Shown: positions 36,801-48,000 of the stretch, one piece after another | Layout: every line of letters begins with the position of its first letter | Position numbering within the stretch: position 1 is the stretch's first letter | DNA from: Nipponacmea schrenckii | Taxonomy: Eukaryota > Mollusca > Gastropoda > Lottiidae | Direction: 5' to 3' | DNA length: 64,000 bases | Assembly: GCA_030562195.1 (NCBI GenBank) | Contig: CM060200.1 | Coordinates: forward strand, 13,206,001-13,270,000 | Made by a program: the position numbers and the translations under genes | Notes under the pieces: generated by a model | Database searches by the model: none | The model's input: only the letters and a program-made list of their open reading frames with translations | What the model was told of the DNA's origin: nothing

Positions 36801-39800
36801 CCAAAGTTTCTTTCTTGGTTTGATGTAGATAGAATAATATCTTAGTATTATATAAATGTTATGAATACTTATGACTATTTTCATATAAAAAGCTCAAGAC
36901 CCTCCTGGGAAGGCTACTTGAAGCACGGAAGTTATTTGCTCTAATGATAAAAAGATCATGATAATAAAAATCAATCTTTACCTTCTGATAAAATCGCAGA
37001 TCCATAAAAAATCCATGCATATATGCTTTAACTAAGTCAGAACCAATTAAATGTGTTAGTCCCATTTCATCTAATTCTTGTCTGGATACGAATTTATAAT
37101 CATCATACACTGAAAGAAAATGGCAGATATAATATCACAATACAAAGCAGGAACATACATTTGTATGAAAGTCAACTTCTATTGCAGGGAAGACATTAAT
37201 TGTATCAAGACATCTGTTGAAAATTCTACCTACAGATGAAAAAAAATCTGTTGTATCAGTTGTTGTCAGATCACATTGCTTAAAGTTTTGAGGGACAAAT
37301 ATGTTCCATGGTTTTCACAATACCTACCTACTAAACTCTCACTTTCTTCCAGTTCTTCAGTTAAATTATCTAGAAATGAACACCATCTAGGGGCTGGTCC
37401 TAGTGCCTATCATAAAACAGTAAAGAATATAGAATAATTTTGTAACTTTCCTTCACAAATATCTTACCAACGGGTAAATTTTGAGTCAGAATTTTATATT
37501 TTAGGTTTATCAAGTTTTCCATCTTTAACAATTAATTTAACAAGGGTTGTCAACTGAGATAATAATAAAAAATATTTAAATGAACGTACTTACAGGAATA
37601 AAATAAGTTAGTACTTTTGGTGCCTCATTAGCCATAAAAAATAAACCAGTATCATTATATAGACATAGATCATTTAAACCTGAACCAGGTTCTATAGCTG
37701 TATATGGTTTACCCTGTAAAATATAGACATAGTTCATTTAAACCTGAACTGGGTTCTATAGCTGTATATGGTTTAACCTGTAAAATATAGACATAGTTCA
37801 TTTAAACCTGAACCAGGTTCTATATCTGTATGTAAAGTATAGACATAGATCATTTAAACCTGAACCAGGTTCTATAGCTGTATATGGTTTACCCTGTAAA
37901 ATATAGACATAGTTCATTTAAACCTGAACCGGGTTCTATAGCTGTATATGGTTTAACCTGTAAAATATAGACATAGTTCATTTAAACCTGAACCGAGTTC
38001 TATAGCTGTATATGGTTTAACCTGTAAAATATACAAATTAAAACAAGTCATTCTTTAATTTAAATAAAAAGAAGTGTATTGGAAACCTGCACTTTTTTTC
38101 AATCAAAACAAGATCTGAAGTGGGTTGGATGTCTGAAATTTAAATAAACTTACCGTATTCCTTTCCCATATTTTTAATATTTTGGTGTCCATTGAAAATA
38201 CTAAATCTAATTGATGATTAAATTCAATATTTTTAATAGGTAATTCATATTGGTGATCTTTAACTAATAATGGTTTAGGTGAGCGTAAATCATAAAGTAA
38301 TATCTGAAATGGAAAGTTGATAAAAAGACAATATTAAGAGCAATAGACACACATCTCATATACAGAACAGGTAAGCTTATATGCCAAACTTCATCTTATA
38401 GTTGATTTAAATTTGCCATTCTGTCCCTGTTATTATGTGAAAATATGAATAATCTTAGAGATAAAGTCATATCATTATTCATTCCTACAATGTCAAGGTC
38501 TAAAACCTTGAATTCATTAGGCATTTTTGTATAAATGCAAGACAAGTGCTCAATGTTTTCAAGGTATTAGAGTCTAATACCTTGAAAACATTGAGCGCTT
38601 GTATATATTATAATAATTAGACGGAGATTCTGTTAACGTAACATTATGAAGGTGATGGATATTGAATATAAACAACCAGAGGGGGGTTCACAACCATATA
38701 TTTCAAACAATTCCATAAGTCAAAACCTTTTTTATATTAAGATTCTTAAGATGTACGTAGTTCCATTCAAATTAATTTAAGAATACCTACATGACCAGTT
38801 TGTGTACCAACAGCCATTGTTAATCCATCACGAAACTTTACGGCTGTAACTTCCGGGGAGGCCCCAAATCTGAAAATTATGATTGACCTTTTTAAACGGT
38901 TGTAAATTTTTTCTTGACAAATTGGCCTCTTGATAAAACCCATTACAAAATTTGTATTCTATCAAAATGGAGCCCAACATTAAGTATAAATGAATGAAAT
39001 AATGTACCATTTGCAAATGTAGCTCTCTTTTCAGCAATCTATCAATAAAATCACATGCATAGAGTGATTTTGTAAAGCAGTATTAGCATCCTCTGCTTGT
39101 ATTTCAAGGTATCACAAACTTAGCAAACAGGGCCTTGATTTATTGTCCAATTCAAACATCCAACCCCTCAATATGCTTTACAAGACAATGTCAAATTTGT
39201 CCTTTGACATACACAACCAATATGAAAATTAAAACTAGCTACTAAAAAAGTCTTACTCTGTGTTTGGAGAAGTTTTATATATATCTAACACACCAGTCTT
39301 TATTCTTGTTCTAGGATCCCAACATTCTACTGTACCCTAAAATATAGAAGAGTAGGCTCCCTTTAACTGAAATTTTTTATTGTTTTCAATATATTTAATG
39401 TATCCAAACTTACAAATTTAAGGCTTACTTTGAACAACAAATTTTTAAAATGAAATACTAAGTTAAGTTTTTAATATTCTTAAGACAATAGTCATGAAGG
39501 GTTATCTATATGTATCAGTTTACATATAAAACATACTTTTCATAACAGTTCTAATAGTAAAGCAAGTTAATATTTACCTGTTTTGATCCACAAGCAAATA
39601 AATAATGTGCTGGATTAAACTGACAACAAGACATTTCTCTACAAACAAATAATTAACTCATAGATTAAGAATTCCCATTAAATCATAGATTAAGAATTCC
39701 TATTAAATCATAGATTTAGAATTCCTATTAAATCATAGATTTAGAATTCCTATTAAATCTCAATCATAGATTTAGAATTCCTATTAAATCATAGAAAAAT

Positions 39801-41778
39801 CATATCGATAAAATAAGGAATCACTTGTACTTACTCTGCACCAGTTTTTAATGGAGCAAGAAAACGACCTTGTTCTAAATTTAACCTATAAATTTCATCA
39901 CTGAAAAATAAAATATATACAATGAATTTACAATAACAAATAAATCTCACTCATGAAAATATAGCTCAACAGCAGTGTGGAACTCTGAATTATTTTCAAT
40001 ACAGTCAATTTAAGCAGCTTTATGATCATTTCTTTTTTGATTAGCATCTACTTTTGACTTATAGAATAATATCTAATATAACACTTTAAGCCATTATCCC
40101 TACCTGACACCAACCATATATAAATCACATGTAGGATAGTGAAAATCTAAATCACGACCAAATTTCGGTATTCTTGTTCTATAATATCTACCACCTTGAG
40201 CATGTATTTCAATATACCTATCATCATGTAAAAACACCATCTACAAATAAAATAATATAACATGTAGCCCAATAGTTTTTTGAAAGCCCTTCATAAGGAG
40301 AATACGGTCCAACAATCTGACTTCCTTTAATAAATCAATGAAAACACTACCTCATTATAACCTGAATTCAAATTTTAAGCACAAAATAAATAAAATGAAT
40401 GGAGTTTTATTTCCTACTCTTCTGCACTCAAATTAAGACGGGCAACGCCATGTAGTGAGCAATGGGGGAAATTTTGACAAGAAAGCAGCATTAGCCTTCT
40501 CTTTTTGCGATTCCTAATGGTCAATTGATCCCTAACGTGCACAGCCTTTTCATTGGGCCTTGGTTCATTGTCCTATCTGAACAACTTTTTCCATATCAGT
40601 CCCTCAGACCTGCATAACTAACAGCTTGACAGTAATAAAGGTAGACCACAAACCTTGGAGTAATCATCTGATAGTATAATAAACTGAGTAACATTAGCAT
40701 CTAGGCCTCTTTCAAATTTAATAGATAGTTGATGTACATCATAACACCTGACTCTAGGTTTATATGTTCCTGAAAACAAACTCAGAATTAGGTGCAGATA
40801 TATGACTTGAAACTCATTTCATTTCCTTTGGCAATTGGGGTGCTCTTGTGAGTTGTAGATCCAATTTTATCTCTAACCCACTTTGTAATATTGCAGAAAA
40901 ATCAGAAACTTAATAATCTCAGTCATTTATTGCTTCACTGCAGATAAACAAAATTGACAAACTAACTGACCCACTGTACAAATATAGTTGCCATCTTTGG
41001 TAACCTTGACCCTGTGTGAAACTGTTGGCATATCAAAATCTTGAATCAGTTCTATTTTACGCTGGAATTCTAAAAAGATAAAGAAATACATCAGAAGTAC
41101 TAGTAATATATGTTCCATAAGCTTAAAATATCAGGCAATGATTCCTAATCTCATTTCACTCTGACAATGGGAAGACAAGACAAATCAACATCCCTCCTCT
41201 CAACTGTTTGTAATAAATGTAAATGTCTCCACAATGCCATGTGATTCAAAATGATTAAAATGATTTACTTATCTCTTGCCACAAACTTCAATATTTACCT
41301 ATGTTGTCTTTCTTTAATTTTCTCATTTTTCTTTCGGAAAGCCACTGAAAATGATGACAAAATATGATAATCAGATATTTTCATTCTAAACTAAAATGAA
41401 TATAGTTTTAGTACTTTTATGTTCTACTTCTGTACCTCGGTGGGTGGATAAATTTCAAATTGAAGCCAATTGGAATTGAATTGCACAGCCAAGGATGAAA
41501 AATAAAGAAAATCGATGCTTTTGTGTTCTTAAAAAACATATTGTTTCCCTACGTCCATCATAAACCATTTCAGCTGAGTTGGTATCAAAACAAATGGTTC
41601 TATTATTTGTAGTATTTAAATAGCTTGTTTTAGTCTCCAATTTGGGAAAAAAAAGTAGCCTATTCAAAATACTAGACATATTTTCTGATAACGTTTTACA
41701 TCGGAACATTACCTCGGGAAGCGACTTTCCAGCACTAAGATTGTAGATTTTAACGTCATTTGGATTAGAAACCTGCAT
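33842..41778 (-). CDS. NOL10: Nucleolar protein 10 (WD-repeat ribosome biogenesis factor)
   Basis: Nineteen coding exons: 41778-41713, 41344-41299, 41069-40971, 40769-40654, 40240-40104, 39900-39835, 39638-39578, 39336-39257, 38869-38791, 38303-38154, 37713-37594, 37406-37328, 37109-36982, 36715-36617, 36254-36174, 35560-35378, 34936-34698, 34262-34163 and 33979-33842. Frames agree throughout, giving 688 residues, matching the known length of human NOL10. It begins MQVSNPNDVKIYNLSAGKSL, then WLSERK and RKIELIQDFDMPTV. WD-type blades follow (TYKPRVRCYD, FLHDDRYIEIH, GTVECWDPRTR, ILLYDLRSPKPLL, LGPAPRWCSFLDNL, YDDYKFV). The NUC153 motif is DDRFSAMFNNPDFQID. The C-terminal third is charged and coiled (EDESSSSSDDD, KEEKRKRREMK). 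NOL10 is the Enp2 homologue, a nucleolar factor of small-subunit assembly. Introns are short and hold several repeats. Confidence 0.97.
35885..35925 (+). mobile_element. SINE tail fragment
   Basis: agaactccatttatttcatt after a degenerate head is a diverged plus-strand copy of the SINE 3' tail in a NOL10 intron. No target duplication was seen. Confidence 0.5.
35990..36116. mobile_element. MITE-like inverted-repeat element in a NOL10 intron
   Basis: Ends actattgtcctg (35,990-36,001) and caggacaatagt (36,105-36,116) are perfect 12-bp inverted repeats. Homology continues inward imperfectly to gctaaaagactt and its mirror aggcttttagc, giving arms of about 38 bp. There is no ORF and no clear target duplication. 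Confidence 0.6.
37659..38030. repeat. 64-bp array copied from the edge of NOL10 exon 11
   Basis: Six copies at a 64-bp spacing (catttaaacctgaacc at 37,671, 37,735, 37,799, 37,851, 37,915 and 37,979; the third is 12 bp short). The first is the real exon start (coding GKPYTAIEPGSGLND). The other five lie in the upstream intron and repeat about 55 bp of exon plus about 10 bp of intron, mostly including the ttttacag acceptor. The copies are nearly identical, so the array is young. Confidence 0.93.
38542..38602. other. Near-perfect 30-bp inverted repeat (hairpin)
   Basis: Left arm acaagtgctcaatgttttca plus aggtattaga (38,542-38,571); a single G as spacer; right arm tctaatacctt plus gaaaacattgagcgcttgt (38,573-38,602). 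One mismatch in 30. A smaller palindrome (caaggt-ctaaa-accttg) lies about 35 bp to the left. It is inside a NOL10 intron. It could be a foldback transposon remnant or a hairpin RNA source. Confidence 0.85.
39120..39180 (-). mobile_element. SINE body fragment
   Basis: On the minus strand, gaattggacaataaatcaag resembles the body segment of the SINE at 14,391 (ggattggacaataaac). It is short and diverged, and lies in a NOL10 intron. Confidence 0.35.
39652..39795. repeat. 25-bp minisatellite in a NOL10 intron
   Basis: About five copies of aatcatagatttagaattcc plus tatta, with one 6-bp insertion. It lies between exons 6 and 7 of NOL10 and is not derived from the exon next to it. Confidence 0.85.
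40385..40630 (-). mobile_element. SINE copy lacking the tRNA head
   Basis: Read on the minus strand: gcaggtctgagggactgata, gttcagataggacaatgaac, catggcgttgcccgtctta and the tail aaaactccattcattttatt. Body and tail match the copy at 14,391. No B box is visible at its 5' end, so it is probably 5'-truncated. It sits in a NOL10 intron. Confidence 0.75.
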
Positions 41779-42000
41779 TATGATAGTTTATTTCACTTTT
41801 AACAAAATGTAAACAAACACATGTGAGTTTTAAACCGGAAGCTTACAAAGGGAGACTATCACGTCTTCAAAAAAGTATTTCGTTGAGTCTTTTCGACCAG
41901 CCACAGTCGAATCGGACAAACAAAATCGCCACAACAAATACTGATTCAGTTCGATTCTGAGGTTTATTCAGTCAGTGCTCAATTTGGTATCGAAGACGAA
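41779..42000 (-). promoter_or_regulatory. NOL10 5' region with an ETS-like site
   Basis: Immediately upstream of the NOL10 start codon. ccggaag at 41,835-41,841, about 57 bp from the ATG, matches the core ETS-family site common in promoters of housekeeping and ribosome-biogenesis genes. No TATA box is evident. The start site is not determined. Confidence 0.4.
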
Positions 42001-44983
42001 ATTAAATATTTCCCTTATCATTAGGTAGCTTGCTTAGAGTCAAGACATTTGCACATGTAACCAATTGTGATGGTGAGAAAATGAGTAGGCTAATGTTGCA
42101 CACTGATTAGTAGACCTATACCTATGTGCTCACATAATATGGTGAATTATTCAGACAGTTTGATATTTTCATTGCTGGTTTTAAATCAAATGCTTCAATC
42201 ATTTGGGTTTTTTTAACTTATGAATGCAGTCTCTGCTTGTATACTAAAATGCTTAAATTGGTATTTTGTAGGCCTATTTCATTTCTGTTCCCTTTTGTAA
42301 TTTCTATTGCTTAGGCCTAATCAACCGACGTCAATGAAGGAGGAACCTTTAGACTGCAAAGATTGCATAAACACTTAAAATAGCCTACTATGGATATGGC
42401 GAACAGGCATAGATATGGTGAACAGGCGTATGGGCATGATTTTTGGATGTTCTCCATTATAAAGACAGAAGTTTTTAGTTTTCATAGTTTTATTTTCATT
42501 AATAAATGAAATAAGCATACGATGGAACAACTAGATAATGAATGTATAAATACACAACCATCTAATATACAAAACACTGAAGCACAGGCTCGGCAAGATA
42601 TACAAATATTCACAACCATATTAAATATATATACAATATTTATATCAAATCACAACCACAATCTAATAATAATAAACTTCATTATTCATTTTTGTACAAT
42701 AAATTGTAATATGTAGCCTACATACTTTATAAATTATAACTATAAATTCATTTAAGTTTGGTCTTCAAAATTGACATCTTGTACTGACCATTTGGTCATT
42801 CTGCACCCTTCAGTCATTCTGCACCATTTGGTCATTCTGTACCCTTTGGTCATTTCGTAACTTATCTGTGGACAATTCCAACATGAACAAAATCAGCTCA
42901 ATTTTAATTTAGGACAAAATACCACTTGGCCCTACATCGACATGATAATTAAAACAAGACAGGTGAATATTTGTTCATCGCCGGTACTATATCTACTAAT
43001 AAAGATACCAAATAAAATCAAAACAATTTTGTTTATGAAAGACCCACAAGATAAACACAAAGACTTTTCATCTATTAAAAACAAGTTTGTATAATAAATC
43101 AATAAAAAAAATTCAAATAGGTCTTTATGTTTGTATAGCAAATTTCTCAAATAACTATAAATAAAACTATTTTGTTATAAGAGATGCTCTCCTATAGAAA
43201 CACTGGCCTAGGTCATAACAAGATAGTTGGCCTATTGCTAAATTTGAGGTTGCTTGATTTCTATGCCATTTTCTTGATGAATGAAACATGTTATTAAATA
43301 GGATATCATTTTCCTTTTTTCTAAAACAAAGAATTATTACTCCAAAAAAAAATAATAATTATAATAAAAAAATATAATTGTATATTTTATTTAAAATGAA
43401 AATGGAATGCATTATTATCCGTGAAGAATGTCATAACCATATAATATAATGGATAATTTTAAGCAAAGGAATGAATTTGGCACAATGAGAAATAAGTATA
43501 AATATTCAAAGGCTATCTTTCTGTTCTATCAAGTTTGTTGTTTGAAGTAGCCAAAAACAAATGTATGAAAACTAAACACCAGAGAAATGTGTCCCTGCAC
43601 TTACTTCAAAGTTTAACTAAAGAAAGCCTGCTGTATTTTTTTAACACCAAAAGTATCTATAAGGTTTATGAAAACTTTTAAATTTCTTTATGCTTTTCAA
43701 GAGGTGTTAGAAAAATATTGTACCGACTTTAGCCAAAAAAAGCGTTATTTTTAAGAAATATGTCTCCTACTTAACATATTAAATTGTTACAAGGCCCAAC
43801 ATGATAACTTAACAATTAATACACTGTTTTCAATAAGCTTTTAAAATCTAATCAGTTTGATCAAGTAGGTACAAGATTTAAAGAACATATTTTAGAAGTA
43901 TTTTCAGGTATAGTTTACAATGTTTTAGGTACCGTAATAAAAATGTTGTATAGTTCACAATAGAGAATCTTATTTCATCTCAGATCACACCAAAAAATTC
44001 CATCAGTTTTTATTTCAGACTTTTCATTAAATAACAAATTGAAAAAAGATAGCCTTAGTTCAAAGCAAATAACAAGTCTAATTCTATTATTTTCAAAGCT
44101 GGTCAAGTCTCTTCCTTATTTTTCCAAATTTACACATTTTAATTGGTTTCATGGTCCAGAAGAATTTAACTTGACAATTCATCCAATCTTATGCACCATG
44201 AACAGGAAAACCAGCCAGAAAACATAGAATTTGGTTTGGAATTTCCTTTTAATTCCTTAAATTTATGCCATTATTAAGTATGCTTGCTGAGGTCTCTAAG
44301 TAAACTGATTTTGATTGAAACATTTCTCTTAAATAAACTTTGAAAGAAATGCTTTTAAATATTTCTCCCTCTATTAAAGCTGCCATTTTTTTTCAAATTA
44401 GGAACATATTCACTTTTAATTATGCTGTATTCTAGTGGCTACATGAATGTATAAATTTAGAAGAATTAAAAGCATACAGCATACAAGTCAAACCTTGTCT
44501 GCCTAAGGCTGATACCATCAGTACATTTTTAAATCAGAAATTGACCTCATTGTACAAAGATGACCGACTACAATTTGTTTTCTAAAATTGACAGGGAATT
44601 ATGAATAATAGTTGGAATGTAAATATAACTCTAAAATATTTATTTTCATTTGATTCAAAATGGGACTTAAATAAAAATCTATAATAACTTAACAAATAAC
44701 AATAACTAGCACATTTTGATCAAAGATTTAATTTTTAGAATAAAAAAAAAAATCATAACTTCCAAGATGTCTGCTTTTAAAAATCTCATTGCTCCACTTG
44801 TTAGTCTAATATGCTAGATCATCTGAAAATTAGGAAATTTTTCAACCCCTTGCACACTTAACACTCCAAGTTAATTCAACTTTAGTCAGAGTACATAACG
44901 TTAATATTGTGTGACATCACATGGTAACAGACGCCTTACAAGCCACTGGAGCAAAAGTCACAAAATTATGTAGGCTCACAGTG
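42001..44983. other. Gene-free stretch, probably partly receptor 3' UTR
   Basis: No coding exon was found. A small tandem repeat (18-bp unit cattctgcaccatttggt, about four copies) lies at about 42,790-42,860. Several minus-strand AATAAA candidates exist (for example near 43,375, 44,005 and 44,635), so the receptor 3' UTR may extend here, but none can be chosen from sequence alone. Confidence 0.45.
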
Positions 44984-44995
44984 ACCTCTAGTGTT

Positions 44996-45034
44996 GAAAA
45001 ATGAAATGAATGGAGTTTTACGTCCTACACTTCT
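44996..45034 (-). mobile_element. Tail-only SINE insertion in the receptor 3' UTR
   Basis: A 39-bp insert containing, on the minus strand, gtaggacgtaaaactccatt and catttcattt. Perfect 12-bp flanks acctctagtgtt at 44,984-44,995 and 45,035-45,046 are a target-site duplication. The insert is only the 3' tail of the SINE. Confidence 0.85.
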
Positions 45035-45084
45035 ACCTCTAGTGTTAAAGGGGTTAAAAATTAGTTTTTATATCACATGACCCT

Positions 45085-48000
45085 TTAAAGTTCTGTTGTA
45101 GGTCCTCCTTCATCTTTATTGGGGTCTTCAAAATATTGTAATGGTAATTGATGCATGTATGCACTGAGTGGTCGCTCGGGATCAGCGCGTCTGACCAATA
45201 ATGTTTGTGTGTTATGGATATCACCTGTAGGGGAAACTGGGGAAACAAGTTCACATACGATAGGTTGGTTTTCATGTATGGGACTACTCACACTGTTATG
45301 AGGCAAATAACTGACATCACTATAATCGTCACTTGTGTCACTATTTTCAGTTGGTAAAATTTTAGGCACAACTTTCGTACGCGCTGGTTTCACAGGACCA
45401 ATTGTCATGTTTTGCGGTCTGGTCACAAAGTTCACTATCTGAGATGTGTGAGGTGTTATAGGATTATTTAGATCATTAAAATGGCTATTGTCTACCATGT
45501 CACAACCACTGTCATTTAACCCAGCATGCTGATAACTATCCAACTTGGGTTCCTCATCAACTGTCCCACCTATCTGATGATAACTATCTATCCGAGATTC
45601 TCCAGAATCCAACCCACTGTTTAGTCCTGTAGAATCTTCACGAGGATATGTATTACAATTCCCACATTGAACTTTAGTGACATCACGAACAGCATAAGGC
45701 GATGGATCCTTGTGATGATCAACAAAATCTTGAGATTCCATATTATTTATTAGTAAAGTTTCAGATGTTATACTATCGTTGCCCTTTCTTGGTGTTACGG
45801 ATGCTCTAGGCTGTTCTCGTTCGTCTCCTATTGGTTCATATTGCTGAAAAAAACAAAATTTAAATTTCACATACAAATCATGACAAGAGAAAATTGTTTA
45901 CAGGTTATTTTTATAAAAAATTTACATTAGACTGAGTGAATTTCAATTTCTCATAATTTTTTAGTGATTCCCTGCACAAAATGGCTTCTTAGCTTTTGAG
46001 CAACAATTTGGTGCCAATTCAGAAAATAAATGAAATGAATGGAGTTTTACATCCTACTGGTGCCAATTCAGAACATTCATTTTTAGCTGTAGCACCAATG
46101 CCATTGGAACAGTGCTAAATTTCACCCTTAGAGACATGTAATGAAATAAATATTGAAGTTCTAGTTTGAGATATATTTGAAGGTATTAAGTGATTTTCGT
46201 ACTTTTGAAGACAATTCAAGCAAATGCATGACCCAATACGAACTCTAAAAATGGTTAAGCTATCCCTTTACAAGTTTCCAAACAAGCTCACGAAAAAAAG
46301 CATCTAGCAAAACTATGTTATTTATACAGAAACCTGCTATTTATGAATATAAAAAATGAAAATAAGCAAACGTACAGGTACACTGGTTTCATATCCTGAA
46401 TCGTGTATGCCAGGAATATTAAATACAGGAGGCGTTGGTGGTAATGGCCGATTCTTAAAGTGCTGAAAAACATAAGCGCTTGGGTGATCAGGTGATTAAG
46501 CATAAAATATTAATCAAAGCTATGTTCTTATTTAAAGGCATGTTCACAAAGGTATCCAAAAGAGGCTGTCATAGTCTTTGTATAAATATTGAGAGAAAAT
46601 TATGGCGTTTATTTTCAAAAAGATGTGGTTCCATGTTTTTGATTCCATTCAAGTCACATTGTTAACTAATAAATGTAAGCATTAATAAAAAATTTCCCTA
46701 GAATAATGGGAGTTAAATACTGGAAATCTAAGCTATCTTAATACACAAAGTTATTAAACCTCTTTGGAATCTTCTTGAGTTTTATTTCAAAACTAAGGTG
46801 TTGTGGCATTTTGTGAAAATGATTTCTGAACTATATGCAAAGTTAACGATAGATGAACATGTGTGAAATAAAATGTTATAAAGCCTACAAATAGCATGTT
46901 CATTTGAAGTTAGTCTATGCTACATAACATCTAAGAGAAAGAAAGATCTATATCTACCTTGTATGAGTCATCATGTATATCTCCATGCAAAGAAGATGGT
47001 AAATAACTTTTAACTGTGAGATTTTTACATTTTTTCTTCTCCTTCTGAGTACATCTATAATAATTAGTTAATACTTAAGGTTTTGATACATAACAGCAGG
47101 CTTGGACTATTAGGACTTTATAGCAACTAAAGAGCACACACTCACTGTGGCATCACAGAGAAGAGGATTCAACAAACTCAGAGTCTTACACATATCCAAC
47201 AGGGGGTGACTAACTCATTTAGCTATATGTATATAGTATAAAAGAAGCAGAAACATAATAAAATCTTACCTGTAACATCTAAATATAGCAAATAATAATA
47301 GAGCCAAAACAAATAATCCCCCGACGCAGATCCCTGCTATTTCAGCTGTATTTAAATCTGTAATAGAGAATGAATAAATAACATATCATACTGACATGAT
47401 GAAAAACAAGACTCCTATCATGGCCATCATCTTATAGAGTCACCTCTGGCTAAATTGGGTCTCTGGATATCAGATACAAGGTTGATCAGAAGGTTGCAAA
47501 CTGCCAGAACTAAAGTGCCTAATAGACGACAATCCAAAACCTACCAAATGAAAACTCCCACACCTAAAATAAGTGGAGACTTGACATTTTCACCTTCATA
47601 GGTTTCAAACTTTGAAGAGTACTTACTGTTGTTAACAACTTCTTCACTAATAGGTGAGCTAGGTGGACCTAGACCACTATAAGATACAGCTCTAGTTATT
47701 ACTTTATACATCTGGAATGATTTTAAACCATCTACTCTATAACTGGTCATATGTTCTGGTACAGTTATATTTCTTTCTCTTTCTGCAATTTTAAAGAAAA
47801 TCATAATTTGCTTAGGTATAAAAAATAGAAGCACAATGATGCAAATATTTTCTTTTCAGTCAGACACTGACCTGCTTCAATGTTTAAGGTCACAGATTCA
47901 TAAATATATGATATTCATACCTAACATGTAAGACAAAAGCTCATTCCTTTTGGTCACTGACACAGAAGTGACTGATGTTTTGATAGTAGCCACTGATCAC

